A stretch of 64,000 bases of DNA from assembly GCF_052857255.1 (NCBI RefSeq), contig NC_135505.1, positions 66,018,149 through 66,082,148 of the forward strand, given 5' to 3'. Source of the stretch: Amblyomma americanum (lineage: Eukaryota > Arthropoda > Arachnida > Ixodida > Ixodidae). Below the pieces are notes generated by a model. It was not told the DNA's origin. It worked only from the letters and a program-made list of their open reading frames with translations, and searched no databases. The translations under genes were made by a program, and so were the position numbers. How positions within the stretch are numbered: the first letter of the stretch is position 1; every line of letters begins with the position of its first letter. Positions 22,760 to 33,719 of the stretch are shown here, one piece after another.

Positions 22760-23199
22760 TGAACATATAAATCAAAGGTGTCCCAGAAAAAGAGGATGAA
22801 AACATCGATTTGATTCTGTCAACACTTGGGAATGCAGTTAAGGAACCTATAACTAGCTTGGATGTTGAAGCGGCGCACCGTGTTCCCACTCCCAGCTCTG
22901 GCAAATCAAACATCGTGGTCAGATTCAAGTCCAAAGCAAAACGTGATGTCATGCTGCAAAAAGCGAAAAAACTGCGACTGACTGTTAAGGACGTGAGACT
23001 TGAAGGCGCGCATTCAATATATGTAAATGAGCACCTAACACCAGAAAACAACAAATTGCTTGGAGCTGCATGGGCAAAGAAACAGGAGATAGCCTGGAAA
23101 CACGTGTGCACAAGAAATGGTGCTATCTACGCACGCCAGGCGGATGAATCCAAAGCGATCCGGCTATATCTACAGGATGATTTTTCGAAAATGACTTAG
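22760..23199 (+). pseudogene. LINE ORF1 (Baculo_FP-like C-terminal domain)
   Basis: After an early broken stretch (IKGVPEKEDENI) the frame holds AAHRVPTPSSGKSNIVVRFK, then YVNEHLTPENNKLL, ARQADESKAIRL and a stop at 23199. The AHRVP, IVVRF and NEHLTP series is the signature of the FP-like C-terminal domain carried by ORF1 of many CR1- and Jockey-related LINEs, which binds the element RNA. The N-terminal part and start are not preserved. Confidence 0.65.
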
Positions 23200-23248
23200 T
23201 GAATTCCATCGATCGTCACACCCACTTTTACCCGATTCCTTCGCTTGT

Positions 23249-26030
23249 ATGGAAGAGACGCCACTCCTCACACCATGTGAATTTAACTACTATCTAAGAA
23301 AAATCGACCGCGATAAATGCCTACAAGTCCTACATTTCAACATGCAGTCTTCTCTAAATAAGGCAGATGAACTAACTAATTTTTTGACAAGTCTTACGTG
23401 TTCATTTGACATAATCATGATCGCTGAAACATGGTATCGTTTAGATACCAATGTTATTCGGATTCCCGGATACGATACATTCTCTCTTACTCGCAGCTCG
23501 AAAAGTGTGTGTGTTTGTGTGTGGGGGGGGGGGGGGGGGTGACGTTGCCCTTCTGGCAAAGGAAAACTACTAGTACCAGGTCTTATCAAACCACTGTGTG
23601 AACGACAAGAATATCGAGATGCTTACAGTTCAATCTGCCCGACAAATCTTTACCGTTGTCTATCGCCCACCACAAGGCAATTTAATCGAATTCTTTCGAA
23701 TTTTTGATAGGGAAATAACATTTTTTTGTAGTCATTACCTGTCCTGTATAGGAGGCGATTTGAATATAGTCATGAACACTAATAATTCTGTACAACAAGA
23801 ATTCATGACCATAATGCAAGCCGCAGGCTTCCAAAATGTCAATAATAGACCTACACGCATAACTCCTAAATCTTCTTTCACTATCAACCTTTTCATTATG
23901 AAATATAGTGCACCTTTCACTGTGGGACGTCTTGCAGTAGACATTGGTAACCACCTTCCTATTTTCTTGCGCATTGAGAAACAACCTCTTCCAACAAATG
24001 CGTCAATTTATAGCCGCCAGTTCATTTCACAAAAGAACCTCGATACGTTTAGAAGTCGCATACAACTGGTGAATCGGGGTTCTGTTTTCGCTAGCGCTCA
24101 CTCCGATACTGCTTATAATACTTTCTTAAGGCTTTTTTTACCCGTGTATCAAGAATGTTTTCCTGTCACTGAAGTCAAGATGCCAAAAAGGCTCGCAAAC
24201 CTTGAATGTCCGCACGACTTGTACGACTCGTGAAAAACAAACACAGGATGTTCGCTAAATTCGTTAGAACTAAGGATACCACAATTTTGGTTCAATTTAA
24301 AGAATTGCGCAATCGTTTGAACAATGAAATTAGGTCAGCTAGGCCTACTTACTACAATAACCTATTTTTCAGGGAACTCTCCAGTAATCTTAAAGAAAAA
24401 TGGAAACGTCCTAATCTGCTGTTAAACAGAATTACTCGTCCAAACAAAATTACAACCCTGAAATTTGAAGGTACGGGACTAAGTGGATCGTGCTTGGCCA
24501 ATGCTTTTAACGAATTTTTTACCTCTGTTGGGACTCGCTCTCACAACCCTGCCTGTTCGATATTTTTGAGTAACAAAATTTCACAATCCTTGTTTTTTGA
24601 ACCGACTAATGAAAATGTGGTGTACATTAATCTAAAACCCCTGAAGGACCCCCCCACGCCAAGCCTAGACTCTTGCAATATCCAAACCCATCCAATAAAA
24701 TATGTCTTACATGAAATTGTGCCATGTCTGACGCATATATATGATTGTACTTTCTACCGACAGTTTTTAAAAAGGGATACAGAAATAATGTAAGTAAAGG
24801 CCAATATCCGTTTTGCCCTTGTTCTCTAAGGGGCTTGAAAGTTTAATTCATTTCCGTGTTCACAATGTTCTACAAAAACACTCTATCATAAATGACTGCC
24901 AGTACGGGTTCACCAAACATAGATAAACAGAACAGGCATTGCTTGATCAAAAGGAGTATATATATTAAGCAATTTTGAATCCCAGAAGCTTACATTATAA
25001 ATTTTCGTAGACTTTAGTAAAGCATTTGATACGCTTAATTATAATACTCTGTTTGTAAAGCATGAACATTACGGTAGACGCGGTCATGCCCTTAATCTTT
25101 TCAAATCATACATGTGCTCGCGATCAAAATATGTTTCCATCAATAATTGCCAATCTGAAGTTCTACAAATTTCAAACGGTGTGCCCCAGGGCAGTCTTCT
25201 AGGTCCTATACTTTTTAATAAATATATAAACGACATAATCAACATAAGCAAAGAGATAAAATATATTATTTATGCCGACAACACCAGTTTATTCTGCTCC
25301 TCCTCAGACATGAAACAACTGACAGGCACCGCGAACACAGCACTGGATAACTTGAGGGAATGGTCTTCATTGAATTCATTATCAGTAAACCGAGAGAAAA
25401 CATAGGCATTAGTATTTCATTCCAAGGGCAAGGTAGTCGCGAATCCTCCACCAATCCTTTTCAGCGGCACTGAACTACAATACGTCGAGGCCTTAACCTT
25501 CCTTGGGGTAGATTTTACTCCCACAATGTCATGGAATACCGACGTTAGCAAGATATTCCTCACCCTGTCTAAATTCATAGGCATCATCGCTCATAATAAA
25601 CATATTTTGCCCGCGACAACGAAGCTCGACGTTTATTACGCTATGTTCTTCGCATATATAGCTTATTGTTAATTGGTATGGGGAAATACTACCGCGTCAA
25701 ATATACAAAAACTTTTTAGACTACAGAAAAAAATGCTACGGATCATTACAAATGCTTCCTTTGACGCCCCGACTCGCCCCATAAGACAAAGATATAAAAT
25801 TTTCCGGTTAATAAGCTATTTGACTACAGGTTTGCCTGCTTTTATAAAAAAATCAGGGCACGAAATAACCCTTTTTTGTTCCTCTTGTACCATATGCCAC
25901 ACCCCATGCAACTAGAGACCATGGAATGTTTGCAATACCCAGATGCAAAACAAACTACGGTGGTGCGATGTTAAAATATATTCTTCCGAAATGTTTGAAC
26001 ACACCTCTCTACAGCAATTTAACAAAAGTG
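23249..26030 (+). pseudogene. CR1-like LINE ORF2 (endonuclease-RT), heavily broken
   Basis: Pieces in order: endonuclease (QVLHFNMQSSLNKADEL, IIMIAETW; interrupted by a GT/G-run at 23504-23541; then FTVVYRPPQGN, CIGGDLNIV), a linker from 24206 (LVKNKHRMFAKF, NAFNEFFTSVG), RT (SNGVPQGSLLGPILFN, YIIYADNTSLFCSSS) and thumb (LQYVEALTFLGVDF). The YADD box reads YADN, so the second catalytic Asp is lost, and at least five frameshifts or stops separate the pieces. It has no RNase H, as expected for CR1-type elements. It is inactive. Confidence 0.75.
23504..23541 (+). repeat. (GT)n followed by a G homopolymer
   Basis: tgtgtgtgtttgtgtgtg runs into about 18 consecutive G within the LINE endonuclease. 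The homopolymer length may be unreliable in assembly. Confidence 0.8.
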
Positions 26031-26150
26031 ACTTGTTCTGCACTTAGGGAACTGTTCATTGACTAGGTTGTATTTTGTTACTCTGTAGAATGTTTTACCT
26101 GTCATTTCTCTTTTTTTTCTTCTTTCTCTAACAAGGTATAAAGGCTCTCA

Positions 26151-27721
26151 TGAGTAACTGTGTCTGCTAATGCTGCCAACTTCTACGGGTGACGAAGCTT
26201 GTCAAGCGGTCATTGCGAACAGCTTTTTTTTCGTCACCCACAGGTTTTGTAAGACAAAAGTTGAAATAAACTTGACTATCGAGAACTACTATGACGATCA
26301 AAAGAAACGCGAACAACACGGCGCCTTCACGCACCGCTGTTCGAATTTCTTTTCATCGCGCTTTTACCTGGGTGGAATGAAAAAGAGAGAGTCGTTCTGG
26401 AATGCATCACGGAAGGCTCTACCGTGTTTCTGCTTCACCGAAGCAAAAGCGCAATGACAAGAAACTCGAACAGCGGAGCGTGTAGCCGGCCCATTGTTCG
26501 CGCCTCTTTCGCTCGCGGTAGTAAGTTTGCTGGCTCTTAAATCATTTTCGAGACGCGACTGCATGATTTAGGACCTCAGCATAGGTGCATTGCCATTTCT
26601 TTGTTTATTCAAGAGGGAAACTGACATACTTTTATTTTTTCTGACGAATTAAGCGGGGGCCAGGAAAGGAGCTGATTATACGTTGTGGTAACGTCGCATG
26701 CTGAAATGATAACTCGGAGGAATACGACAACCTTCTCCCGATTTACCAGGCATTTAACATTTTAATATCTGGGAAAAGTTTAACTCGCAATGAGGCATGA
26801 TGAATTAAACTTTCTTGGTTCGTCGTTTATTTCGAATCTTCGGACGGAACATCCCTAAAGATAGCGGTTTTTGGGGTGCACTGCTTAACTCAATTTATAT
26901 ATTTTTGGCTGAGATACAGGACTTAAACAACTGAACTAAGCTGTCATGCCCTGAATTGCTGGATGGCAACGCATGCTGACCAAATTGTCCTGTGTCTGCG
27001 TGCATGGTTTTCTAAAAAAAAATTTGTTATATCGTACAGCATCAAGTTATGCGAGCTGCACCTTAAACCGTTATGGGCGGCCTTAGTGCGAAAGTGCCTT
27101 TCGCTCTTTTGGCATTCATTATTATTAATTAGAAGAATATGAAAAAAACTATTCGTGCTTTGAAAATCACAATGGAATCATCTTGCTCGTGGTCTGTCAC
27201 CAGACCTATTATCCTGGGCTAGCTCGCACCAGAAGCTAAACTATTGAGTCACCGTCGCTTGCGACATAAGCTACGCATTGGTTATTGTCATGAATAGCGA
27301 TTAACAACACTTGTATTTCCTTCGAGATCTTATATATCATATGTGAGCTAGTAGAATTAGCGTTGGTATAAACTCTGTGCAACTCTATGGTTGCAAGAAG
27401 GGAGGAGTTAGACTTGCATTCAATCCTGACTTGACAGCTGGATGCAGTAAATGTGCGAGTGCTGCTCTTAACCGGGAACACCCAGAATAAATGCACGAAG
27501 ATTCTTTTTAAGCATGTAAAAAAATAGAAACAGCAACGAATGACTTCTACACATTCCCCAGTAAAAGCACGGAAGTCCATGGTAACTAGATGAGTTTTAT
27601 ACGGCACTAAGCTTTTGAGGATTTTGCCTGTTTGCTATTAGTGGAAGGGGCACTGTATTAAGTTCGCTAGGAAGCTACCGAGGAGCGGAAAATTGTGAAT
27701 AGAGCAAATTTCCGCTCTTAG
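26151..27721. other. Remainder of intron 1, nothing recognised
   Basis: AT-rich non-coding sequence up to the exon 2 acceptor; no repeat family recognised. Confidence 0.5.
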
Positions 27722-28063
27722 GAATCACCCAAGCCCGATCAAAGACACGAGCTCTGGAAGCAGCTACTCACGGGACGGGTCCGGTCTTTCCTGGTCGGCG
27801 GAGACGACGACCACACTGATGAAACAGACGTCGGCGCAGGCGAAGACTACTACCATTTAAACTACGGCGGTGAGCTGCCGCTCAAGCTTGATGATGGAGT
27901 GCCTAACGGTGACCAGGTAAGCGATGCCTGGAGAAAGCAAGTGGCGGACACCCTGCTGGCCCCGCCGGTCCTTGTCCAGCGTCATCGGCACACGACTAAC
28001 GCAGCGTCCCCCGTGAAAGCCTTTTCACCCTACCGACATCGCACACCCGGACGATCGACGAAG
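27722..28063 (+). CDS. Exon 2 (acidic ectodomain) of the single-pass membrane protein gene
   Basis: Acceptor TTTCCGCTCTTAG|GA at 27721; the frame is open in phase 0 for 114 codons. It begins ESPKPDQRHELWKQLL, passes an acidic run (GGDDDHTDETD) and EDYYHLNYGG, and ends in a basic stretch (HRTPGRSTK) at AAG|GTACGT. A second good donor in the same frame, CAG|GTAAGC after 27916, would shorten the exon by 49 codons without shifting the frame, so two isoforms are possible. Third-position GC richness and lack of stops contrast with the surrounding AT-rich intron. No homologue is recognised. Confidence 0.6.
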
Positions 28064-28316
28064 GTACGTCAGTCGGCCGCGCATAGCACTGCAGTAAATT
28101 TATTCCCTTTGATAAGTGGCTAAATTCAACGGAAGCTTTCTCCTATTTTTTCAAAGCGCTTAGCCAAATCGAAGTCTGACAATTTTTCAACCCGACGCAG
28201 TACGCGCCTCATGTCGCAGAAAAGTCAACGTCGCCGTCGGCGTCGTAGTCAGCGTTTGTGTCGGCGTCGTTGGCCGTGAACGAAAAATGCGCGAAAAAAT
28301 CCTGAGAGGATAATTT

Positions 28317-28443
28317 CATAATGCGATACAGCGCGAATAAAGACGGGGACGAAGCGAGACAAGACACCACAGCGCTGAACGAAGCGAGACAAGACACCAC
28401 AGCGCTGTCGTCCCCGTCTTTATTCGCGCTGTATCGCATTATG
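28317..28443. repeat. Perfect 36-bp inverted repeat with a duplicated loop
   Basis: Arms 28317-28352 (CATAATGCGATACAGCGCGA...) and 28408-28443 are exact reverse complements. The 55-bp spacer consists of a 30-bp unit (starting AGCGAGACAAGACACC) and 25 bp of a second copy. It lies in intron 2. A foldback element or MITE-like hairpin is likely. Confidence 0.9.
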
Positions 28444-28660
28444 GAAAAATACCAACTAGCCCGATCTGCCACTCTTGCGAGGATAATTCCTATGGGGGCA
28501 ACCTAGGTCACTGACCTTTTGATGTCATCACAGCCTGACCACTGGATTGTTAGCAAACTACCCACCGTGGCAGTTAGCAGTTCAGATGATTGGTTGCGAG
28601 AGGAAGCTCGGGAAGAGCAACCTCCGTCTTAGCAGCTCCACCGGTGGCAGCACCTGATCA

Positions 28661-29080
28661 TTTATTTATTTATTTATTTATTTATTTATTTGTTTATTTA
28701 TTTATTTATTCAGCATACCCCTAAAGGCCCTCCTTCGAGGGTATAACATAGGGGTGGGGGTCAGTGTAAGAACATGTACAAGGAATATTAATAACAAGCA
28801 AATAAACAATAAACAGTCTAGTTAAAATATTCAAGCACCGGAGAGTAAATAAAAAAGCAGGCGATAAAAACAGTATAATACAATTCATTGGCTTAATGAA
28901 AAAGATTAGGCATAATGGAAATAAAAATATTACAGTGTACCTATTAGGGACGGAAAGAACAGAAGTAATCTAAAAAGTACAGCAACTGGAAAAAAGAAAT
29001 ATTAACTCAATGTAGTTGCGGGTGAGAGCAAGAAATGTGGAGGCGCTAGATTTAATGGCCATGTGCGCTGGTAAATTGCA
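28661..29080 (-). mobile_element. (TTTA)n-tailed retroelement 3' end, minus orientation
   Basis: A (TTTA)n tract at 28661-28710 adjoins a unique block containing ACCCCTAAAGGCCCTCCTTC; read on the minus strand this is a 3' end followed by a (TAAA)n tail, as in CR1/L2-type LINEs and their SINEs. No coding part is recognised and the 5' end is undefined. Confidence 0.5.
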
Positions 29081-29604
29081 GGTTTGTGACGCATCGCTTA
29101 ACAGCAGCAATACTTCGCCTAGAGTGTTACATTTTTGCATATATAAGCATTAGCCCATTCACACCATCGCGACATACTCATAAGGCGGAGCTTAAGTATC
29201 GCCTCCAGGATTTCTGTCTATACACTTCAAAACCAAAGGACTGCGTAGTGGGATCATCAATGTTTATGCTGATTGTTGTTGGTGAGATTCTTGAGCTCGA
29301 AAACATGTAGTGAGTAAATTAAAGGAATCTTGGGAGATTAGTACATTAAAAGACCGGGTTGGAAATTTCTGTGAACTAGGCGTGCAGTCTAAATATAAGT
29401 ACGATAAAAAATAAACGTCAGTTTTTATTATAAAAATATGAATTTGAGGAAGTATAACATACAATTTTATTTTTAAATCAGGTTCCAATACCAAGTTGAA
29501 TCGAAATGTCATTTAAAGGCTGAAAACTCGGCGTTTTTTTACGAATAATTATTAATATTATTCTAGTTCAGAACATGTTAAAACCTCACCATGAAGGTTT
29601 CTTG

Positions 29605-29775
29605 TTTTTACGGGGTTCAACGTCCCAAAGGGCCTCAGGCTTCCAAGGAGGCTGTAGTGGAAGGCTCCGGATAATTTCTCCAGCCTGGAGTTTTTTAACG
29701 TGCACAGACAACGTATAGTACACGGGACTCTACGATCGAGCCTCCATCGAAATGCAACCGCCACAATCATTATCG
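29605..29775 (-). mobile_element. SINE fragment, minus strand
   Basis: On the minus strand this holds the conserved SINE middle (TAACGTGCAC and CCGGAG-type motifs seen as aacgtgcacag and ggctccgga on plus) and a 3' part with GGGACGTTGAACCCCG-like sequence. The tRNA-like head is missing. It belongs to a sister subfamily of the full SINEs. Confidence 0.65.
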
Positions 29776-30159
29776 AAACCGTGTATTTGGGTCTAAAGGC
29801 GTTCACGATAGCCACAGAGCGTCCACTGTGGCTAAAATTTTACCTTGGAATAAATTTTTAGTTGAGAAAGTAAACAGCGAGGGCGCCATACACTCTTACA
29901 GATTAAGCTTCATTGACAGTTCACGGCAGGCCTCAAAAGCGGTTATCATTGCAGCAAACAAATCTGCAATAGAAAATGTGCCAGCAGAGTCGGCACCTTC
30001 TGCACGAGCAAAGTTAGCACATTTTGCTAGCAACAGTTGTATTACACTTTCCGTTAGTGCACTTTCTCCACGGCCGATCTGAACCTGATTACCAGCGACT
30101 TAAAAAAAAACACGAAAGACAGGGACAAAGAAATAAAAAGTGTATTGGAAAACTAATTG

Positions 30160-30965
30160 GCCTTAAGGGTATGACGCAATACCTTTAATTGATTAGCGCC
30201 ATATATGCATAAATGACCATTTCCTAGTTAACATTCATATATCGCTTGGTGTCGCCATACCACTCCTGGCGCAGTGGTGCAGCGGTTAAGTGATGAGCCA
30301 GTGCCCTGCGATGGCAGGCACTGCCAGCGGTGGGCCCAGGTTGCTATTCCGTGGAGTGACCATTCAATAACTGACACCTTCCACGTTGGGCGCTTCGCTG
30401 GCTGGCTATCCGGCGGGCAGGTCGTAATGACTCCGCAATGTCACGGGACCTATGTAGCCCACTTGCCTTCTATCTTGTTCTCGGGGCAGTACCTTCCAGA
30501 GACATACTCGTTATTTCTCGCTCACAACGACGCCGCCGGTTCTTCTGCGTAACGGGTCCTATAACGCTATAGCGTTAAAAAATGTACGGGAGGGGGGGGG
30601 GGGGGGGTATACTTAAGCTCCGCTTTAAGGGTACGACGCGATAGCGTTGGTGGGTTAATGCCCACATATTCCTTAGTGGTCATTCTGTAGTTAACATTCA
30701 TAGATCACTGAGTGTCTTCATGCCAATCTTGGCGCAGTGGTGCAGCCGTTAAGCGGTGGGCAGTTTTCTCACAACCCAATGGGCAGGTTATGATCAGGCC
30801 ACAACGTGACGGTACCTAGCTAGGCCGCCTGCCTCCTAAGGTGCTTCTATGCGGATTTAGTTCTGCATTCTTCGCTCATGCTCGACAACGCCGATGGTGA
30901 AGACGCCGGATTCCCTGCGACACGAGCTCCTTGATTAACGCTGTCCTGTTAAAAACCATGTAGTG
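30160..30965. repeat. Two diverged direct copies of an about 400-bp repeat
   Basis: Copy 1 spans about 30160-30590 and copy 2 about 30625-30965. Shared blocks include TAGTTAACATTCATA, TGGCGCAGTGGTGCAGC and CGGGCAGG-type motifs. A TGACGCAATACC or CGACGCGATAGC sequence opens each and an AACGCTATAGCGTT-like motif closes the first. GGCGCAGTGGTGCAGCGGTTAAG resembles a tRNA A-box region. They are probably tandem insertions of one non-autonomous family. Confidence 0.6.
30586..30607 (+). repeat. G homopolymer tract
   Basis: A near-continuous G run between the two repeat copies. Confidence 0.8.
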
Positions 30966-31435
30966 CAAGCGCTGGCATATGTCTCTCCTACCGGCCAGTG
31001 TTTGTGTTGTGAGCTTCGTTAGGTTGTCCCTTTTTTTTTGCTTTCTTATCTATTATGCATAATTCTTGTGCAAAAACACGTCACAGGTCTGTATTGGTCA
31101 TGGAGTTTGGCTTCTGAGGACCCCGACACTGGACTGAATCCACGAAATAAAAACGGCTCATTACAAGACTTCAGTCTAACCTATTCTGCGCTATGAGCGT
31201 TTTTTTTTCTTTTTGCACATTGCCAGCTTCCATAGTCGGCTAGCACAGCCCAATTTGATTCTACCTACTAGTAGGGCGCCTTCAAATATCATCGACCGCA
31301 TAAGATGAACTCCCTCATTTTACATCCCGCGAATGCGCATGTACCGCTTCGCTTGTCTATATTTGAATTCTCAGGTTCCCATCTGTATTAGCAAAGAGCT
31401 GTTATTATTCTTTCTCCCTGGGTTCTCTCGTGCAG

Positions 31436-31939
31436 GTACTGAGTACAATTTCGACTGAGTCTCCTCACCTGGGCCAGTTCTTAGACACCGTCAACGCCCA
31501 CGGCGCTCGGCATCTGCGCGAACCGTCTCCTCAAGCTCCTTTGATCTGCCGTTGCTCGCCAGGAAAGAATGGGAGCCGCAACGGCAGCAGTGACGTCGTT
31601 GTGGCCGAGCTGATGACATCTGCGAAGACAACGCGGGAGCCTCCGCTGCTCCTTGTTGTGCCTGGATTGATGGTGGCGCCACGCGATGGACCCTTCGCTG
31701 TCGTACTTGAAAACAAGGGTACCAACGCGAGCGGTCCGCCGCCGCAGTCAGCACAGAGGCCTTCATCGACGTCCACACCTATGCCAGCGGCCAAGCTGAG
31801 AAGACATCGACTGAGATTTGTGTTGCTTCTCGTGGCGTTTGTTGTGGCACTGTCAGCGTCGCTGGCCTATCGCATACGCTCGTACCTCGCAAAGTACAAG
31901 AGAGAATACCAGATAATTAGTAATGCCCAGTTTATTTGA
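31436..31939 (+). CDS. Exon 3 (ectodomain, transmembrane helix, tail) of the membrane protein gene
   Basis: A strong polypyrimidine tract ends GTGCAG|GTACTG at 31435; the frame (phase 0) runs 167 codons to TGA. It begins VLSTISTESPHLGQFLDTVN, holds three N-glycosylation sequons (two NGS, one NAS) in a Ser/Pro-rich region, a possible hydrophobic turn (PLLLVVPGLMVAP), then basic residues and a roughly 20-residue membrane helix (LRFVLLLVAFVVALSASLAY). The tail is short and basic, with YQII near the end fitting a YXX-phi endocytic sorting signal. A topology with the C-terminus in the cytosol is inferred. There is no known domain. Confidence 0.65.
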   Translation, partial: VLSTISTESPHLGQFLDTVNAHGARHLREPSPQAPLICRCSPGKNGSRNGSSDVVVAELMTSAKTTREPPLLLVVPGLMVAPRDGPFAVVLENKGTNASGPPPQSAQRPSSTSTPMPAAKLRRHRLRFVLLLVAFVVALSASLAYRIRSYLAKYKREYQIISNAQFI

Positions 31940-32294
31940 TGCGCAGCGCTCTGGAAGACTGCAGCTAGTCTGCTCCACTCTGCGTTTTGCTCTCAAACAG
32001 AGAAGTTACCTCTATATCGCAGCATTCGTGTTTATAGTGCAGCTTGCTATTGTTATGTTCGCGCTGTCTTTAACAGTTTTAGCCTTCAATCATTGTGCGT
32101 TCGCGGGAAGGGTTTGCGTTCATTTTTAGCTCGCTGCGAATTGCTTGACCTGTACAATTAATTTTTGCATGAAGAAGTATTAATTTATGGAAAACTTCAT
32201 GCAAGAGATAGTGTTTGAGAAATGCTCGGAGCTCATCTGACAGCTTTGTCAAAAAAAATGTGTGATCACCCCTGGCGATATAAAGTTTCGTCTG

Positions 32295-32300
32295 AATAAA
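32295..32300 (+). terminator. Polyadenylation signal of the membrane-protein gene
   Basis: AATAAA lies about 360 bases after the stop codon in AT-rich sequence, a reasonable 3' UTR length. Confidence 0.5.
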
Positions 32301-32715
32301 TATAAAAATTGGAGCGGAGTTAAGGCTTAATCTCTGCCTTAGGAGGGCTCACTAACTACCAGTCAACTTGGATTTGAACTTTTTGTGTCAATAGATGGCA
32401 GCACTTAACTACCACAAAAAGGAGCTAACTTCTATTCCCCTCCAGGTGCGTAAATTCCACCGCGATACGAAAGTATTCTCTTCGATTAAGCTTGCACTGG
32501 CTGCACTAGTTCTGAAAAGTGCCGCAACGGTGCCAAGCGGTGCTGCGAGAGTGCAGCGAGTGCAGGCGCAGCCGCAGCACTAGCGCACGACGGCTACATC
32601 CAAAATGAAGACGCAAGTCTAGGCCTGAAACCTGTAGCGCATATAGGCCTAGCAGCTCTGTGTTTACGTTCGCGACGTGCGCGGTGTGTAAAGTGTTGCG
32701 TGCCAGAACGCGGCC

Positions 32716-33500
32716 GTGATAGCGCTCCTCGAAGCTGGCATTGAACTGCTAGACTCTGACAGCGACGAAGATTTCGACTTTGATGGCAGCGACAGCGACG
32801 AGGAGTTCGACAACGTCTGCATTTTGGCCGCCTGCGCGTTGGTGCGTCAAGATGCCAATCGTGTGCCTGGGTACGAGGACGTTGTCAACAGGTACCATGA
32901 GTACGAGTTTAGGAGGCTGTTCAGGCTATCCAGGGAAATGTTTGACTGGTTGAGTGGCAAGTTCCGGTTTTCGGCCTTCTTACCCAAGCGCTGTGCAAGG
33001 CCGTCAACAAATATCGTCAGAAAAGACGTGCCTCATTACGCTGGCGTACATCGGGTCACAAATGTCGATGTACGCGATAGGCGACAAGCTCGATGTCGCC
33101 GAGTCGTCTGTGCACGCGTGCGTGACGCGGGTCATTCACATTCTGCACACGATTAGCGGTGAAGCGATATGCTGGCCCAGTAGAGCAGAAATGAGCCGCA
33201 TCAAGGCCGGTGTTCTCGCCAAGACCGGTGGAAAGGGCCCCGGGAATGCCATCGGCTGCATTGACGGGCCGCACATATATATATTGACCACAAAGTGAAT
33301 CGCCTCAGTCCTACTTCAATCGGAAGAAGTGGCCTTCGATCAATCTCCAAGGAATCTGCGATGATTAGAACAAATTCCTAGACATGTTCATAGGATTCCC
33401 AGGCTCAGTACATTACGCCCGGGTCTTGAGAGAGAGAGCCCGTTTTTCACGCGTGCAGCTCTCAAATGCGGGGAAAATTACATACTCAGGGACAGTGCAC
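32716..33500 (+). pseudogene. PIF/Harbinger transposase pseudogene
   Basis: An acidic N-terminus (DSDSDEDFDFDGSDSDEEFD) leads into YEFRRLFRLSREMFDWL, typical of Harbinger transposases. After a frameshift near 33030-33050 the second frame has a helix-turn-helix-like AIGDKLDVAESSVHACVTRV and GNAIGCIDGPHIYI, the first catalytic Asp region of the DDE nuclease. Further frame changes and a stop separate a third piece with KFLDMFIGFPGSVHYARVL, the second Asp region, where the family usually has HD and this copy reads HY. The third catalytic segment is not found. PIF/Harbinger elements usually encode a Myb-like partner too; none is evident here. Inactive. Confidence 0.75.
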
Positions 33501-33719
33501 ACCTCTTGATGTCATTGCTCATGACTCCAATCAGGGACAATGAGAGCAGTTTTCCTACACCTCCGCACCTCACACCAAATGTTACGTGACGGCCAGCCGA
33601 AGTATGAGGCGAGATGACTGATGCCAATGAGGTGGTTTAATGACCGCTGGCCTAGCGCGAGCGCTCCGTCTCGGGCCACTGCCAACTTCGTCTTCTTCGT
33701 CACAATATATATATATATC

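Larger units (their letters stand above)
22750..26150 (+). mobile_element. CR1/Jockey-type LINE, decayed, inside intron 1
   Basis: ORF1, ORF2 and a 3' region are present in order in the same orientation as the host gene, with many stops and frameshifts. The RT shows YADN in place of YADD. No clear 3' repeat tail or target duplication was found, so boundaries are approximate. Confidence 0.75.

Noticed and set aside
33579..33703. Short LTR remnant (TGTTACGTGACGG start, ACA end)
   Set aside because: Only 125 bp, no partner LTR or duplication; could be chance.
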